A DNA stretch of 18,505 nt from positions 1 through 18,505 of the forward strand of contig CAZUVT010000022.1 of the NCBI GenBank assembly GCA_964623925.1. The letters are read 5' to 3'. A program made the translations under genes and the position numbers. The notes beneath the pieces are model-generated. The model had not been told where the DNA came from, made no database searches, and saw nothing but the letters and a program-made list of their open reading frames with translations. The stretch is from CATJXY01 sp964623925 (GTDB lineage Bacteria > Bacillota_I > Bacilli_A > Erysipelotrichales > Erysipelotrichaceae). How positions within the stretch are numbered: the stretch's first letter is position 1; each line of letters starts with the position of its first letter. Shown here piece by piece: positions 8,085-14,898 of this stretch.

Positions 8085-8183
8085 GTTGATTGCTTTAAAA
8101 ATCGGTTTTTCTGCATTCAATTAATGATTTAAAAACGAGATCATGTTTTGGTTGGGATTCTATGATGTGCTTCATAAATAATT

Positions 8184-8226
8184 TTGACTTCATCCCTTAT
8201 TCCTCTAAAATATACATTTGGAGGAA
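8184..8226 (+). promoter_or_regulatory. Putative promoter overlapping a palindrome
   Basis: TTGACT (8184-8189) and TAAAAT (8206-8211) are separated by 16 bases, a plausible vegetative promoter pair. An inverted repeat, TTCCTCTAAA (8200-8209) against TTTGGAGGAA (8217-8226), 10 pairs with one mismatch as DNA, covers the -10 box and ends in the GGAGG ribosome binding site of the following mini-ORF. As DNA it looks like an operator; as RNA it would matter only if transcription started farther upstream, when it would hide the ribosome binding site. Confidence 0.4.
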
Positions 8227-8232
8227 TTAAAC

Positions 8233-8280
8233 ATGAAAAGAATTATCATTGAAGAGGAAATTACTATTCCTTTTATATGA
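8233..8280 (+). pseudogene. 15-codon ORF with intact expression signals, likely truncated gene stump
   Basis: ATG at 8233 sits 6 bases after GGAGGAA, and a promoter-like pair lies upstream, but the frame closes after MKRIIIEEEITIPFI. Its stop overlaps the last codons of the convergent GntR gene. Well-formed signals before such a short frame suggest the 5' stump of a gene whose remainder was replaced when the downstream cluster was inserted. A genuine small peptide is also possible. No family can be assigned to 15 residues. The remaining bases between 7964 and 8184 hold only the ATPase promoter and its repeats. Confidence 0.35.
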
Positions 8281-9010
8281 TGCTATGGAAATCAGAATTC
8301 TCGATTCGTTTAATGACATTATATTGATATAGTTCTGAATTGCAGTATCTTTTTTGATAATCAAAGACTTTTCCATCTGCTAAATGAGTTGTCATTTCCA
8401 CACGAAGAATCGGCTGTGTAGGAAGTATTTTCAAAGTATCTGCGATGTAATCTGTCGGAAATACCGGACTGACTTTCTGATAAGAGTATTGGATGTTGAA
8501 ATTGTGATTTTTGGCATATTTATATTTAGATCCTTCTAAATATTTAATCGAGATTTCAGGATGCATTTCTACTGACATATAACTCTTTTCAAAGATGATG
8601 GGCTGTTCTTCGAGATAAATAACTCTTTCTATATAATAGATGTTGTCTCCTTGTTTTACGCCGAGGATCTCAGCATTTTTTTTATTTGCTTTAACGATAT
8701 TGAAAGCGATGACTTTTTTTGTTGTTGCTTTACCATGATCGATCAGATTTTGTGAAGTGCTTTTGATAGAAGGACTATCTTGCATCAGGCTTTTATTTCT
8801 TATGAAAGACCCACTGCCTTGAACTTTATAAATATAACCTTTGTACTCTAAATTTCTTAGTGCTTGTCTTATCGTTACTCTTGAACAGTTATATTTGTTT
8901 ACTAATTCTGCTTCGGTAGGAAGCATGTTTGTATCTGAGTAAATTCCTTGTGTGATATTGTCAATTAAATCTGTTTCGATGATCTGATATTTCGGTATTT
9001 CTCTGTTCAT
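8273..9010 (-). CDS. GntR-family transcriptional regulator with UTRA domain
   Basis: The 245-residue product has an N-terminal winged helix (about residues 5-70) with LPTEAELVNKYNCSRVTIRQ and ALRNLEYKGYIYKVQGSGSF, the GntR signature. A C-terminal UTRA-type effector domain (about 85-235) of the HutC/YvoA kind follows. UTRA regulators often sense phosphorylated sugars or amino sugars, so this is probably the local repressor of the sulfatase/PTS operon, induced by a pathway phospho-sugar. The frame is open to 9028, but AAGGAG is directly upstream of the ATG at 9010 (MNREIPKY), so that start is preferred. It is divergent from the operon across a 155-base A+T-rich region. Confidence 0.9.
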   Translation of the reverse strand: MNREIPKYQIIETDLIDNITQGIYSDTNMLPTEAELVNKYNCSRVTIRQALRNLEYKGYIYKVQGSGSFIRNKSLMQDSPSIKSTSQNLIDHGKATTKKVIAFNIVKANKKNAEILGVKQGDNIYYIERVIYLEEQPIIFEKSYMSVEMHPEISIKYLEGSKYKYAKNHNFNIQYSYQKVSPVFPTDYIADTLKILPTQPILRVEMTTHLADGKVFDYQKRYCNSELYQYNVIKRIENSDFHSII

Positions 9011-9057
9011 TTGAATTCTCCTTATCAATATGTGATACTAACATTACAACTTAATAT

Positions 9058-9086
9058 ATTATAATACAAATTATAAAAAATGTATA
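9058..9086 (-). promoter_or_regulatory. Putative promoter of the GntR gene
   Basis: On the minus strand TATACA (9086-9081) is followed after 17 bases by a perfect TATAAT (9063-9058), about 48 bases upstream of the GntR start. The repeated element TATAATACAAAT overlaps both boxes, which would suit autoregulation. The region is so A+T rich that chance matches are likely. Confidence 0.45.
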
Positions 9087-9099
9087 ATACAAATCTATA
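9059..9099. repeat. Repeated TATAATACAAAT elements in the divergent control region
   Basis: TATAATACAAAT occurs at 9060-9071 and again at 9083-9094, in direct orientation 23 bases apart; both continue into a TATA. The first copy also sits in a perfect inverted repeat, TTATAAT (9059-9065) against ATTATAA (9070-9076). A separated pair, ATACTAA (9035-9041) and TTAGTAT (9101-9107), flanks them symmetrically. These are candidate GntR operators between the divergent genes. The + strand operon promoter is unclear; TTAGTA (9101-9106) with TATTAT (9124-9129) at 17 bases is the best, weak, candidate. Confidence 0.4.
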
Positions 9100-9165
9100 A
9101 TTAGTATTGAATTATTTTTGATATATTATAAAATTGAATTGTAGAAAGAAAAAGGATAACCGTAT

Positions 9166-10701
9166 ATGAATAAAAAACCGAATATTTTGTTTTATGTGGG
9201 CGATCACTTTCGCAGTGAATCGCTTGGATATATGGGAAATGAATGCGGGGCAACGCCGAATTTAGATCTGTTCTCCGATGAGACAGTCAACTTTAGTAAT
9301 GCGTTTTGCCAGATCCCGATTTGTTGTCCGAGCAGATGTAGTTTTTATTCCGGAAGATATCCTCATAACGGAGGATATAGAACGATGCATCATTTGCAGA
9401 ATGAAAATGATGTGAATATGTTGAAAATATTAAAAGAAAATGGGTATGTTGTGTATTTTGGTGGAAAAAATGATATATATAATGAAGATGTGCCGTTTGA
9501 TACCTATTGTGATTACAGGTCCAATGCCTATAAAGAATTTGATTTGCGTCTTAATGGGCAACCTATTCCACAATTTGTTTCGCCAACGCTTTCAAAGTAT
9601 AGCGATGAAGAGCTAAGGAAAGCTGCAGATGATAAATATCTTGCTCAGATGAAAGATGGTGAAAAATCAATACATAGTTTCTATCAGGGAATTGTAGATA
9701 AAGAGGAGCTGTTATCAGCCGGAAATGTCGGACTGGAGGATGCTCAGGTTGAGGATGCGATTCGATTCTTAAATGAGTATGACGGAGATAAACCTATCTG
9801 TATGTTCTTGTCCTTATTGCTGCCGCATCCGCCTTATGCAATATCCCAGGAAGAATTTGATCTGATTGATAGAAATAAAATAGCTGAACCGATAAGGCTG
9901 ACGGAAGAGCAGTTAAGCAAAAAGCCTTCAATCATGCAAAAGATGAGAGAAAACTATAACATCTGTTCATGGTCGGATGAAGAGCTGCTGGATTTTAAAC
10001 AGACATTCTATGCGTCTATTCATCATTTGGATGAGAATTTCAAAAAGGTTGTGGATGCTTTCAAGGAAAAAGGAATCTATGATGATACGGCAATGTTTGT
10101 TTTTTCAGATCATGGAGCTTATGCAAGCGAATATGAGTGTGCAGAAATCAATGCCAATACATTTGAAGATTTTCTGACAAAAGTTCCTTTGATGATCAAG
10201 CCACAGAAAGGGGTAGAAATAAAGCCGAGAGTATGCGATTCTTTAGTTGAACTGGTCGATATATCTGCCACAGTTTCAGAATTGTGTGATGTAGATTTTA
10301 AAGAGACAACTTTCGGGAAATCTTTGGTTCCGCTTTTGACTGAAAATAAGGAAGTCAGAGATGCGGTTTTCTGTGAAGGGGGAAGATTAGAATCAGAAAC
10401 ACATTGTACGGATGACGGTCATGCATATACCAATATGTATTGGGCAAGAACGTCTGTTCAGGAAAGCATGCCTGAACATACAAAAGCGGTGATGTGCAGG
10501 ACACATGAGTATAAGTATATTTACCGCTTATATGAACAGGATGAATTCTACGATTTGGTAAATGATCCATTTGAGAAAGAAAATGAGATCAATAATCCAA
10601 AGTTTAAAGGAATTATCAATGAGCTGCGTTTGAGAATGTTGGATTTTTTTGTAGAGACAGGAGATACTGTTCCTACACATTATGATATTAGAAATATATA
10701 A
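9166..10701 (+). CDS. Cytoplasmic S1-family sulfatase (Cys-type)
   Basis: The 511-residue protein has the formylglycine sulfatase signature: C53-C-P-S-R57 followed by four residues and S62-G63, with C53 the residue to be oxidised. Serine replaces the usual Thr before the Gly. Other active-site pieces are the N-terminal metal region NILFYVGDH (D13, H14), LPHPPY (H221) and SDHG (D315, H316). There is no signal peptide: the chain begins MNKKPNILFYVG, which is the first strand of the fold, so it should act in the cytoplasm. It hydrolyses a sulfate ester (or sulfamate) of an unknown sugar. It is the first gene of the operon and is followed by PTS EIIA after 9 bases. The exact sulfatase subfamily was not assigned. 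Confidence 0.9.
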   Translation: MNKKPNILFYVGDHFRSESLGYMGNECGATPNLDLFSDETVNFSNAFCQIPICCPSRCSFYSGRYPHNGGYRTMHHLQNENDVNMLKILKENGYVVYFGGKNDIYNEDVPFDTYCDYRSNAYKEFDLRLNGQPIPQFVSPTLSKYSDEELRKAADDKYLAQMKDGEKSIHSFYQGIVDKEELLSAGNVGLEDAQVEDAIRFLNEYDGDKPICMFLSLLLPHPPYAISQEEFDLIDRNKIAEPIRLTEEQLSKKPSIMQKMRENYNICSWSDEELLDFKQTFYASIHHLDENFKKVVDAFKEKGIYDDTAMFVFSDHGAYASEYECAEINANTFEDFLTKVPLMIKPQKGVEIKPRVCDSLVELVDISATVSELCDVDFKETTFGKSLVPLLTENKEVRDAVFCEGGRLESETHCTDDGHAYTNMYWARTSVQESMPEHTKAVMCRTHEYKYIYRLYEQDEFYDLVNDPFEKENEINNPKFKGIINELRLRMLDFFVETGDTVPTHYDIRNI

Positions 10702-10710
10702 GGGTGATTT

Positions 10711-11118
10711 ATGTTCGGAATTATTATTTGTTCACATGCGGACTTATGTACAGGTCTCAAATCATCAGTTGAGATGATTGTCGGAAAACAGGAGCTGCTG
10801 GCGGCATGTCCATTCTATGAGGATACATCATTGGAGGAATATTCACTTCAGATAAAGGATGAGATTGATAAAATGTCACCGTCTCAATGTGTGATCGTGA
10901 CAGATCTGCCTAATGCAACACCCTACAATTGTGCATTAAGTCAAATCTATCATACGAATCATGTTATTTTATCCGGAGCATCTCTTCCGATGTTATTGAT
11001 TCTTGTTACGAAAAGGCAAGATGATCAGGTATTGTTAGAAGAGGTATGCAATGAGATACTGGCGAGTTCAAAAGAATTTGTCAGCAAGACAAGTTCAATT
11101 GAGTTCTTTGGAGAATAG
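10711..11118 (+). CDS. PTS mannose-family EIIA component
   Basis: The 135-residue soluble protein begins MFGIIICSHADLCTGL, in which H9 matches the HPr-phosphorylated histidine of ManX/AgaF-type EIIA domains. The domain is full length and separate, not fused to EIIB. It would accept phosphate from HPr and pass it to the EIIB encoded 16 bases downstream. It has a short AGGGTGA ribosome binding site just after the sulfatase stop. Divergence from classical ManX is clear, but position before EIIB, EIIC and EIID supports the call. Confidence 0.88.
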   Translation: MFGIIICSHADLCTGLKSSVEMIVGKQELLAACPFYEDTSLEEYSLQIKDEIDKMSPSQCVIVTDLPNATPYNCALSQIYHTNHVILSGASLPMLLILVTKRQDDQVLLEEVCNEILASSKEFVSKTSSIEFFGE

Positions 11119-11134
11119 GGAGGAATGAAAAAAT

Positions 11135-11638
11135 ATGATTAAATTAATTCGATGTGATGAAAGATTGATTCATGGGCAGACAATGCAATATGTTATGCCG
11201 GAGAATCAGATTCAAGCAGTCTATATCATTGATGACACCATAGCGACAAACAAGATACTGGCGATGATATACACAAAAGCAGTAGGATCCAACATTCAAT
11301 GTGAGGTGTATTCCTTGCAGGGATTCAGTGAAATCGCTCAAGGTGTGATTGAAGATGATCAACGATCATTAATCATCATGAAATATCCTCGTGTGGCAAA
11401 TGAATTGTTTAAGAAGGTGAGCGGATTGCCGCAAGCGCTAAACATAGGTGCACAAGTTGGGGCAACAGCTAAAGAAAAAATCACAAAAATTCCAGGAGCG
11501 GATTATGTCATGATGCGCGAAACAGATTTTGAAGCAGTGAAAGAGATGGATTCAAATGGCATTAGGGTGTACTTTAATGCGGCGGGGTCAATCAGTTCTA
11601 CTGTTGAATATGCATCTGTAAAGAAAGATTTACTATAG
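11135..11638 (+). CDS. PTS mannose-family EIIB component
   Basis: The 167-residue protein has the family opening IKLIRCDERLIHGQTMQYV, with H13 the phosphorylated histidine (mannose-family EIIB uses His rather than Cys). It transfers phosphate to the sugar as it comes through EIIC/EIID. GGGAGGAATG precedes the ATG. An 83-base gap with a hairpin separates it from EIIC, whereas EIIA and EIIB are close together. Confidence 0.94.
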   Translation: MIKLIRCDERLIHGQTMQYVMPENQIQAVYIIDDTIATNKILAMIYTKAVGSNIQCEVYSLQGFSEIAQGVIEDDQRSLIIMKYPRVANELFKKVSGLPQALNIGAQVGATAKEKITKIPGADYVMMRETDFEAVKEMDSNGIRVYFNAAGSISSTVEYASVKKDLL

Positions 11639-11646
11639 GATTTAAC

Positions 11647-11682
11647 TCACTTGTTGTATTTACCCGGGCAGCAACAAAGTGA
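11647..11682 (+). other. Intercistronic hairpin between EIIB and EIIC
   Basis: TCACTTGTTG (11647-11656) pairs with CAACAAAGTGA (11672-11682) with one bulged A; the loop of about 15 bases contains CCCGGG. No T-run follows, so it does not look like a terminator. It may mark an RNA processing or stabilising site between the soluble and membrane PTS subunits. Confidence 0.4.
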
Positions 11683-11721
11683 ATGAATCAATATCAAGGA
11701 TTTAATTGAAAGGAGATTTAT

Positions 11722-12486
11722 ATGAATTTAATTCAAGCAGTACTTATCGCACTGTTGGGATATTTGGGTGCGAAATGGTCAATTTCTCCTATGGGGGATA
11801 TGGGAGGATATTGGACGATCGGTCGTCCGCTTGTTGCCGGTGCACTTATCGGTGCGATTTTGGGGGATGTTCAGCAAGGTGTTATTCTTGGATGTGCTAT
11901 CAATGCATTATTTATCGGTACAGTTAATGTTGGCGGTGTTACCGCTAATGATATTAACTTTGGTACATTCATCGGAATTCCGCTGGCTATAGTCGCAAAG
12001 GCGTCGGTTGAAGAGGCATGTGTACTTGCAGCACTACTCGGTCAGCTGGGGTTATTTATTTGGAATTTTACAAAGATCATCAATGTCACCTGGATCCGTG
12101 TAATTGATAAAAAATTGGAAGCAGGCGATCTGGATGCGGCAGCCAATGCGCCGATTTACGGTCAGATTTTCCATTTCTTGTTGAGATTCATCCCGATTTT
12201 TGTCACATGCTATTTTGGATCCACTTTAATGGAAGGCATTATGACTGCAATTCCTGCATGGTTGACCGGCATTGTCGGAATTTTAGGAGGAATGTTACCG
12301 ATTATCGGATTTGTGCTGATTATCAAAACATGTATTAAAAAGAGTATTCACTGGTTATATTTTGTTTTAGGCTTTATGTTGTTTACAAACTTCGGAATCA
12401 ATATTCTTACTGTTTTGGTGATAGGACTTGTTCTTGCCTACATCGATTTTAATTATTCAAAGAAGGATGGGTTGACACATGAGTAA
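11722..12486 (+). CDS. PTS mannose-family EIIC component
   Basis: The 254-residue polytopic membrane protein has typical EIIC features: NLIQAVLIALLGYLG at the N-terminus, GRPLVAGALIGAILGDVQQG (about residues 34-53), the glycine-rich segment GGVTANDINFGTFIGIPLAI, and a C-terminal hydrophobic ladder. EIIC together with EIID forms the sugar channel in the cytoplasmic membrane. GAAAGGAG lies before the ATG. Its stop overlaps the EIID start by 8 bases, so the two membrane subunits are probably translationally coupled. Overlapping ORFs in the other two frames are shadows. Confidence 0.94.
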   Translation: MNLIQAVLIALLGYLGAKWSISPMGDMGGYWTIGRPLVAGALIGAILGDVQQGVILGCAINALFIGTVNVGGVTANDINFGTFIGIPLAIVAKASVEEACVLAALLGQLGLFIWNFTKIINVTWIRVIDKKLEAGDLDAAANAPIYGQIFHFLLRFIPIFVTCYFGSTLMEGIMTAIPAWLTGIVGILGGMLPIIGFVLIIKTCIKKSIHWLYFVLGFMLFTNFGINILTVLVIGLVLAYIDFNYSKKDGLTHE

Positions 12487-13309
12487 TGAAAGATTATTAA
12501 CAAAGAAAGATGTATTTGTTGCATGGCGCAGCTGGGAATGGTTTGCAGACCAGATCCAAAATATGGAAAGACAGATGTCTCCTTCACTTGCAAGAATGAT
12601 GTGGCATGTAAAAGATAAGCTCTATCCGAATAACCCTGAGATGCAAAAAGATCTGATGTACAGAAATGTATCGGAGTACTTCAGTACGGAGCCTGTCTGG
12701 GGAGGATGTATTGTCGGTGTGATGCTGGCAATGGAAGAAGAGAAGGCAAAGAATCCGGATGCGATGCCGGACGAATTGCTGAGCAGTATTAAGGTGGCGC
12801 TGATGGGACCTGCGGCAGGAATATTCGATTCACTGTTCCAAGGAACGGCGGTACCGATTATTACGGCTATATGTATTGGCTTATCACAAGAAACCGGTTC
12901 CTTGATCGGACCGATCCTTTATGTACTCTTATTCTGGGGATTGATCGGTACGGTCAGCTGGCTGTTATTTTACAACGGATATAAGATCGGTATTGAAGGG
13001 GTTGAAAAAATCCTGAATTCAGATGTCAAGGATCGATTAATCAATGCTGCCAATATCGTAGGACTTGTGGTTATCGGAGCCATGACAGCGTCTTCTTGTA
13101 AGATCAACAGCGGAATAACCTTTAGTTCAGGAGATCTGACGATTGATATCAATGGCATACTTAATAGTATCCAGCCTAAATTATTAGTATTATTAGGAAC
13201 CTATCTTACCTATTATCTGATCGTAAAAAAACAGACCAAGGTTACCAAGATCATGCTTTATATGCTTTTGGTAGCGGTAATTGGTTATTTCACGACTATT
13301 TTGGCATAA
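12479..13309 (+). CDS. PTS mannose-family EIID component
   Basis: The 276-residue product has the EIID signature: LTKKDVFVAWRSWEWFADQI, then ERQMSPSLARMMWHVKDKLYPN, then STEPVWGGCIVGVMLAMEEEKA, followed by GPAAGIFDSLFQGTAVPI and C-terminal hydrophobic segments. The presence of EIID restricts the transporter to the mannose/AgaVWEF superfamily, whose members import hexoses, amino sugars and glycosaminoglycan or glycan disaccharides. The gene overlaps EIIC. A perfect hairpin follows its stop. Confidence 0.95.
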   Translation: MSNERLLTKKDVFVAWRSWEWFADQIQNMERQMSPSLARMMWHVKDKLYPNNPEMQKDLMYRNVSEYFSTEPVWGGCIVGVMLAMEEEKAKNPDAMPDELLSSIKVALMGPAAGIFDSLFQGTAVPIITAICIGLSQETGSLIGPILYVLLFWGLIGTVSWLLFYNGYKIGIEGVEKILNSDVKDRLINAANIVGLVVIGAMTASSCKINSGITFSSGDLTIDINGILNSIQPKLLVLLGTYLTYYLIVKKQTKVTKIMLYMLLVAVIGYFTTILA

Positions 13310-13319
13310 TTGCTAAAGG

Positions 13320-13346
13320 ACAAGCTAGCACTTTGTGCTAGCTTGT
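13320..13346 (+). other. Perfect 12-bp hairpin after EIID
   Basis: ACAAGCTAGCAC (13320-13331) and its exact reverse complement (13335-13346) enclose a TTT loop. The stem is very stable, but the bases after it (GTTCAATATGGAG) contain no T-run and soon reach the ribosome binding site of the next gene. It is therefore better explained as a 3'-end stabiliser, processing site or partial attenuator within the operon than as a full intrinsic terminator. Confidence 0.6.
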
Positions 13347-13363
13347 GTTCAATATGGAGATAA

Positions 13364-13888
13364 ATGATGAGTTATAAATATAGATATTCATTAAATAAAG
13401 AATGCATGCAAGATTTACAGTTGGAAGCAGCTTATGCAGATAAGAGTTTAAAAAAGAAAATGATGATCTATTTGATCAATTTTTTGTGCATACCATCTGT
13501 TCTAATAATCATTCTGATGGATCGTAAAGTTTTCGCTTTATTAATTGCAGGACTTTATTTCTTTCTTTGTTTGATTCTCTTTCCTTCTGTTTATTGGAAC
13601 AGAATCAGAAAAGTCATCAAAAGGGAGCTAGATCGGACTGATTTTAAATTTGAAGAACTTTTTGTCGAATTTACCGAACAACATGTATCCATCATGCAGA
13701 AGAATCAACGATTCTTGATATCCTACAGTCAGGTAGAAGGCTATAAAATAACAAATCATAATTTTATGATGTATTATCGCAAAGAGGACAGAAATGATTG
13801 TTTGATTATTCCTTATTCGATTATCGAAAAGGAATTGGATTCAATCATTGGATTGATTAAATCTAAAGCTAAAATGCAGGAGGGTTAA
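13364..13888 (+). CDS. YcxB-like small membrane protein
   Basis: The 174-residue protein has two adjacent hydrophobic segments (about residues 34-53 and 57-76) and then a soluble C-terminal domain with FVEFTEQHVSIMQKNQRFLI, ISYSQVEGYKITNHNFMMYY and CLIIPYSII, the pattern of the YcxB/PF14317 family. The function of that family is unknown. Two ATGs occur in tandem (13364 and 13367) after GGAGA; either could be used. It lies inside the sulfated-sugar operon, 2 bases before the dehydrogenase gene, which is unusual for this family and makes co-regulation likely; a direct role in the pathway is unproven. Confidence 0.6.
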   Translation: MMSYKYRYSLNKECMQDLQLEAAYADKSLKKKMMIYLINFLCIPSVLIIILMDRKVFALLIAGLYFFLCLILFPSVYWNRIRKVIKRELDRTDFKFEELFVEFTEQHVSIMQKNQRFLISYSQVEGYKITNHNFMMYYRKEDRNDCLIIPYSIIEKELDSIIGLIKSKAKMQEG

Positions 13889-13890
13889 AA

Positions 13891-14898
13891 ATGAAAGTTG
13901 GAATTTTGGGATCGGGTTTTGTGGTTTCCTTGTTTTTGGAAGCGGTGACAAAAATAGAGGATATGGAATTGACTGCGATATGCGGTCATAAGTCTGTTGA
14001 AAAAGTGGAGAGGATTGCCAAAGAAAATAACATCCCCTTTGTTTATTTTGATTATCAAAAAATGCTGGATAATCCACAAGTGGATACGATTTATGTGGCG
14101 ACCCCGAATCATCTGCATTATGAAAATGCAAAACAAGCCTTATTGAATCATAAAAATGTCATTTTGGAAAAACCGTTTACGCGTTCCTTGAAGCAGGCAG
14201 AGGAGCTGGTTGAGATCGCTAAGCGTAATAAGCTTTTCTTATTTGAAGCCATTACCGTTGTGAATACGCCTAATTTTGAAAAAACAAAAGAATTAGTAAA
14301 GGGATTTGAAAAAATCAAAATCGTACAGCTGAATTATGTCCAATATTCATCGAGATATGATAATTTCAAAAAAGGAATCATCCATCCTGTTTTTGATTAT
14401 CAAAAGGAAGGCGGAACCTTGCGCGATCTGGGTGTCTATAATGTCCATTTTGCAGTAGGCCTGTTTGGTGAACCGATCCAATATCAGTATTATCCAAACA
14501 TCGAAAGAAAAGTGGATGTTTCCGGAACACTGGTGTTGAGCTATGATGATTTTTCTTGTATTTTAACCAATGCAAAAGATTGCAGCAATTACTTTGATAT
14601 AAGAATACAGGGAGAAAAGAAAACGATTCATTCTACTTCACCGATTGATCTATATGACTCTTTTACCTTGATTGATGATGGGAAAGAAGAAAGATTTGAA
14701 TTGAATGATCATAAAGAAATGTTCTATGCTGAACTTTCAAATTTCATTCAGATTTTTAATTCAAATGATGTTGAGAAGTGTTATCAGAAACTACAGGATT
14801 CATTAACAGTAATCAAAATTATAGAAAATGTATACAAAGAAATGAATGAAAAATTGAAAATAGAATCCAATCAGACAGGGGTATCTGAGAATGTATAA
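13891..14898 (+). CDS. Gfo/Idh/MocA-family NAD(P)-dependent oxidoreductase
   Basis: The 335-residue protein has an N-terminal Rossmann fold (GILGSGFV, G4, G7, G9), ATPNHLHYENAKQAL, the family EKP motif at E93-K94-P95 and a C-terminal domain with RDLGVYNVH (D179, Y183, H186), the usual catalytic triad region. Members oxidise or reduce sugar hydroxyls, often at C3, or act as NAD-dependent glycosidases (GH109 and relatives). In this operon it could handle the released sugar or take part in redox-assisted cleavage. GGAGGG precedes the ATG. Its last 8 bases overlap the start of the second sulfatase, suggesting that their products are needed in step. Substrate unknown. Confidence 0.92.
   Translation: MKVGILGSGFVVSLFLEAVTKIEDMELTAICGHKSVEKVERIAKENNIPFVYFDYQKMLDNPQVDTIYVATPNHLHYENAKQALLNHKNVILEKPFTRSLKQAEELVEIAKRNKLFLFEAITVVNTPNFEKTKELVKGFEKIKIVQLNYVQYSSRYDNFKKGIIHPVFDYQKEGGTLRDLGVYNVHFAVGLFGEPIQYQYYPNIERKVDVSGTLVLSYDDFSCILTNAKDCSNYFDIRIQGEKKTIHSTSPIDLYDSFTLIDDGKEERFELNDHKEMFYAELSNFIQIFNSNDVEKCYQKLQDSLTVIKIIENVYKEMNEKLKIESNQTGVSENV

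Noticed and set aside
8107..8183. Possible promoter or RNA element between the repeats and the 8184 promoter
   Set aside because: No good -10/-35 pair, hairpin or repeat could be seen; the stretch appears featureless.
9011..9028. Six-residue N-terminal extension of the GntR regulator
   Set aside because: AAGGAG is positioned for the ATG at 9010 and would be inside the extended coding region.
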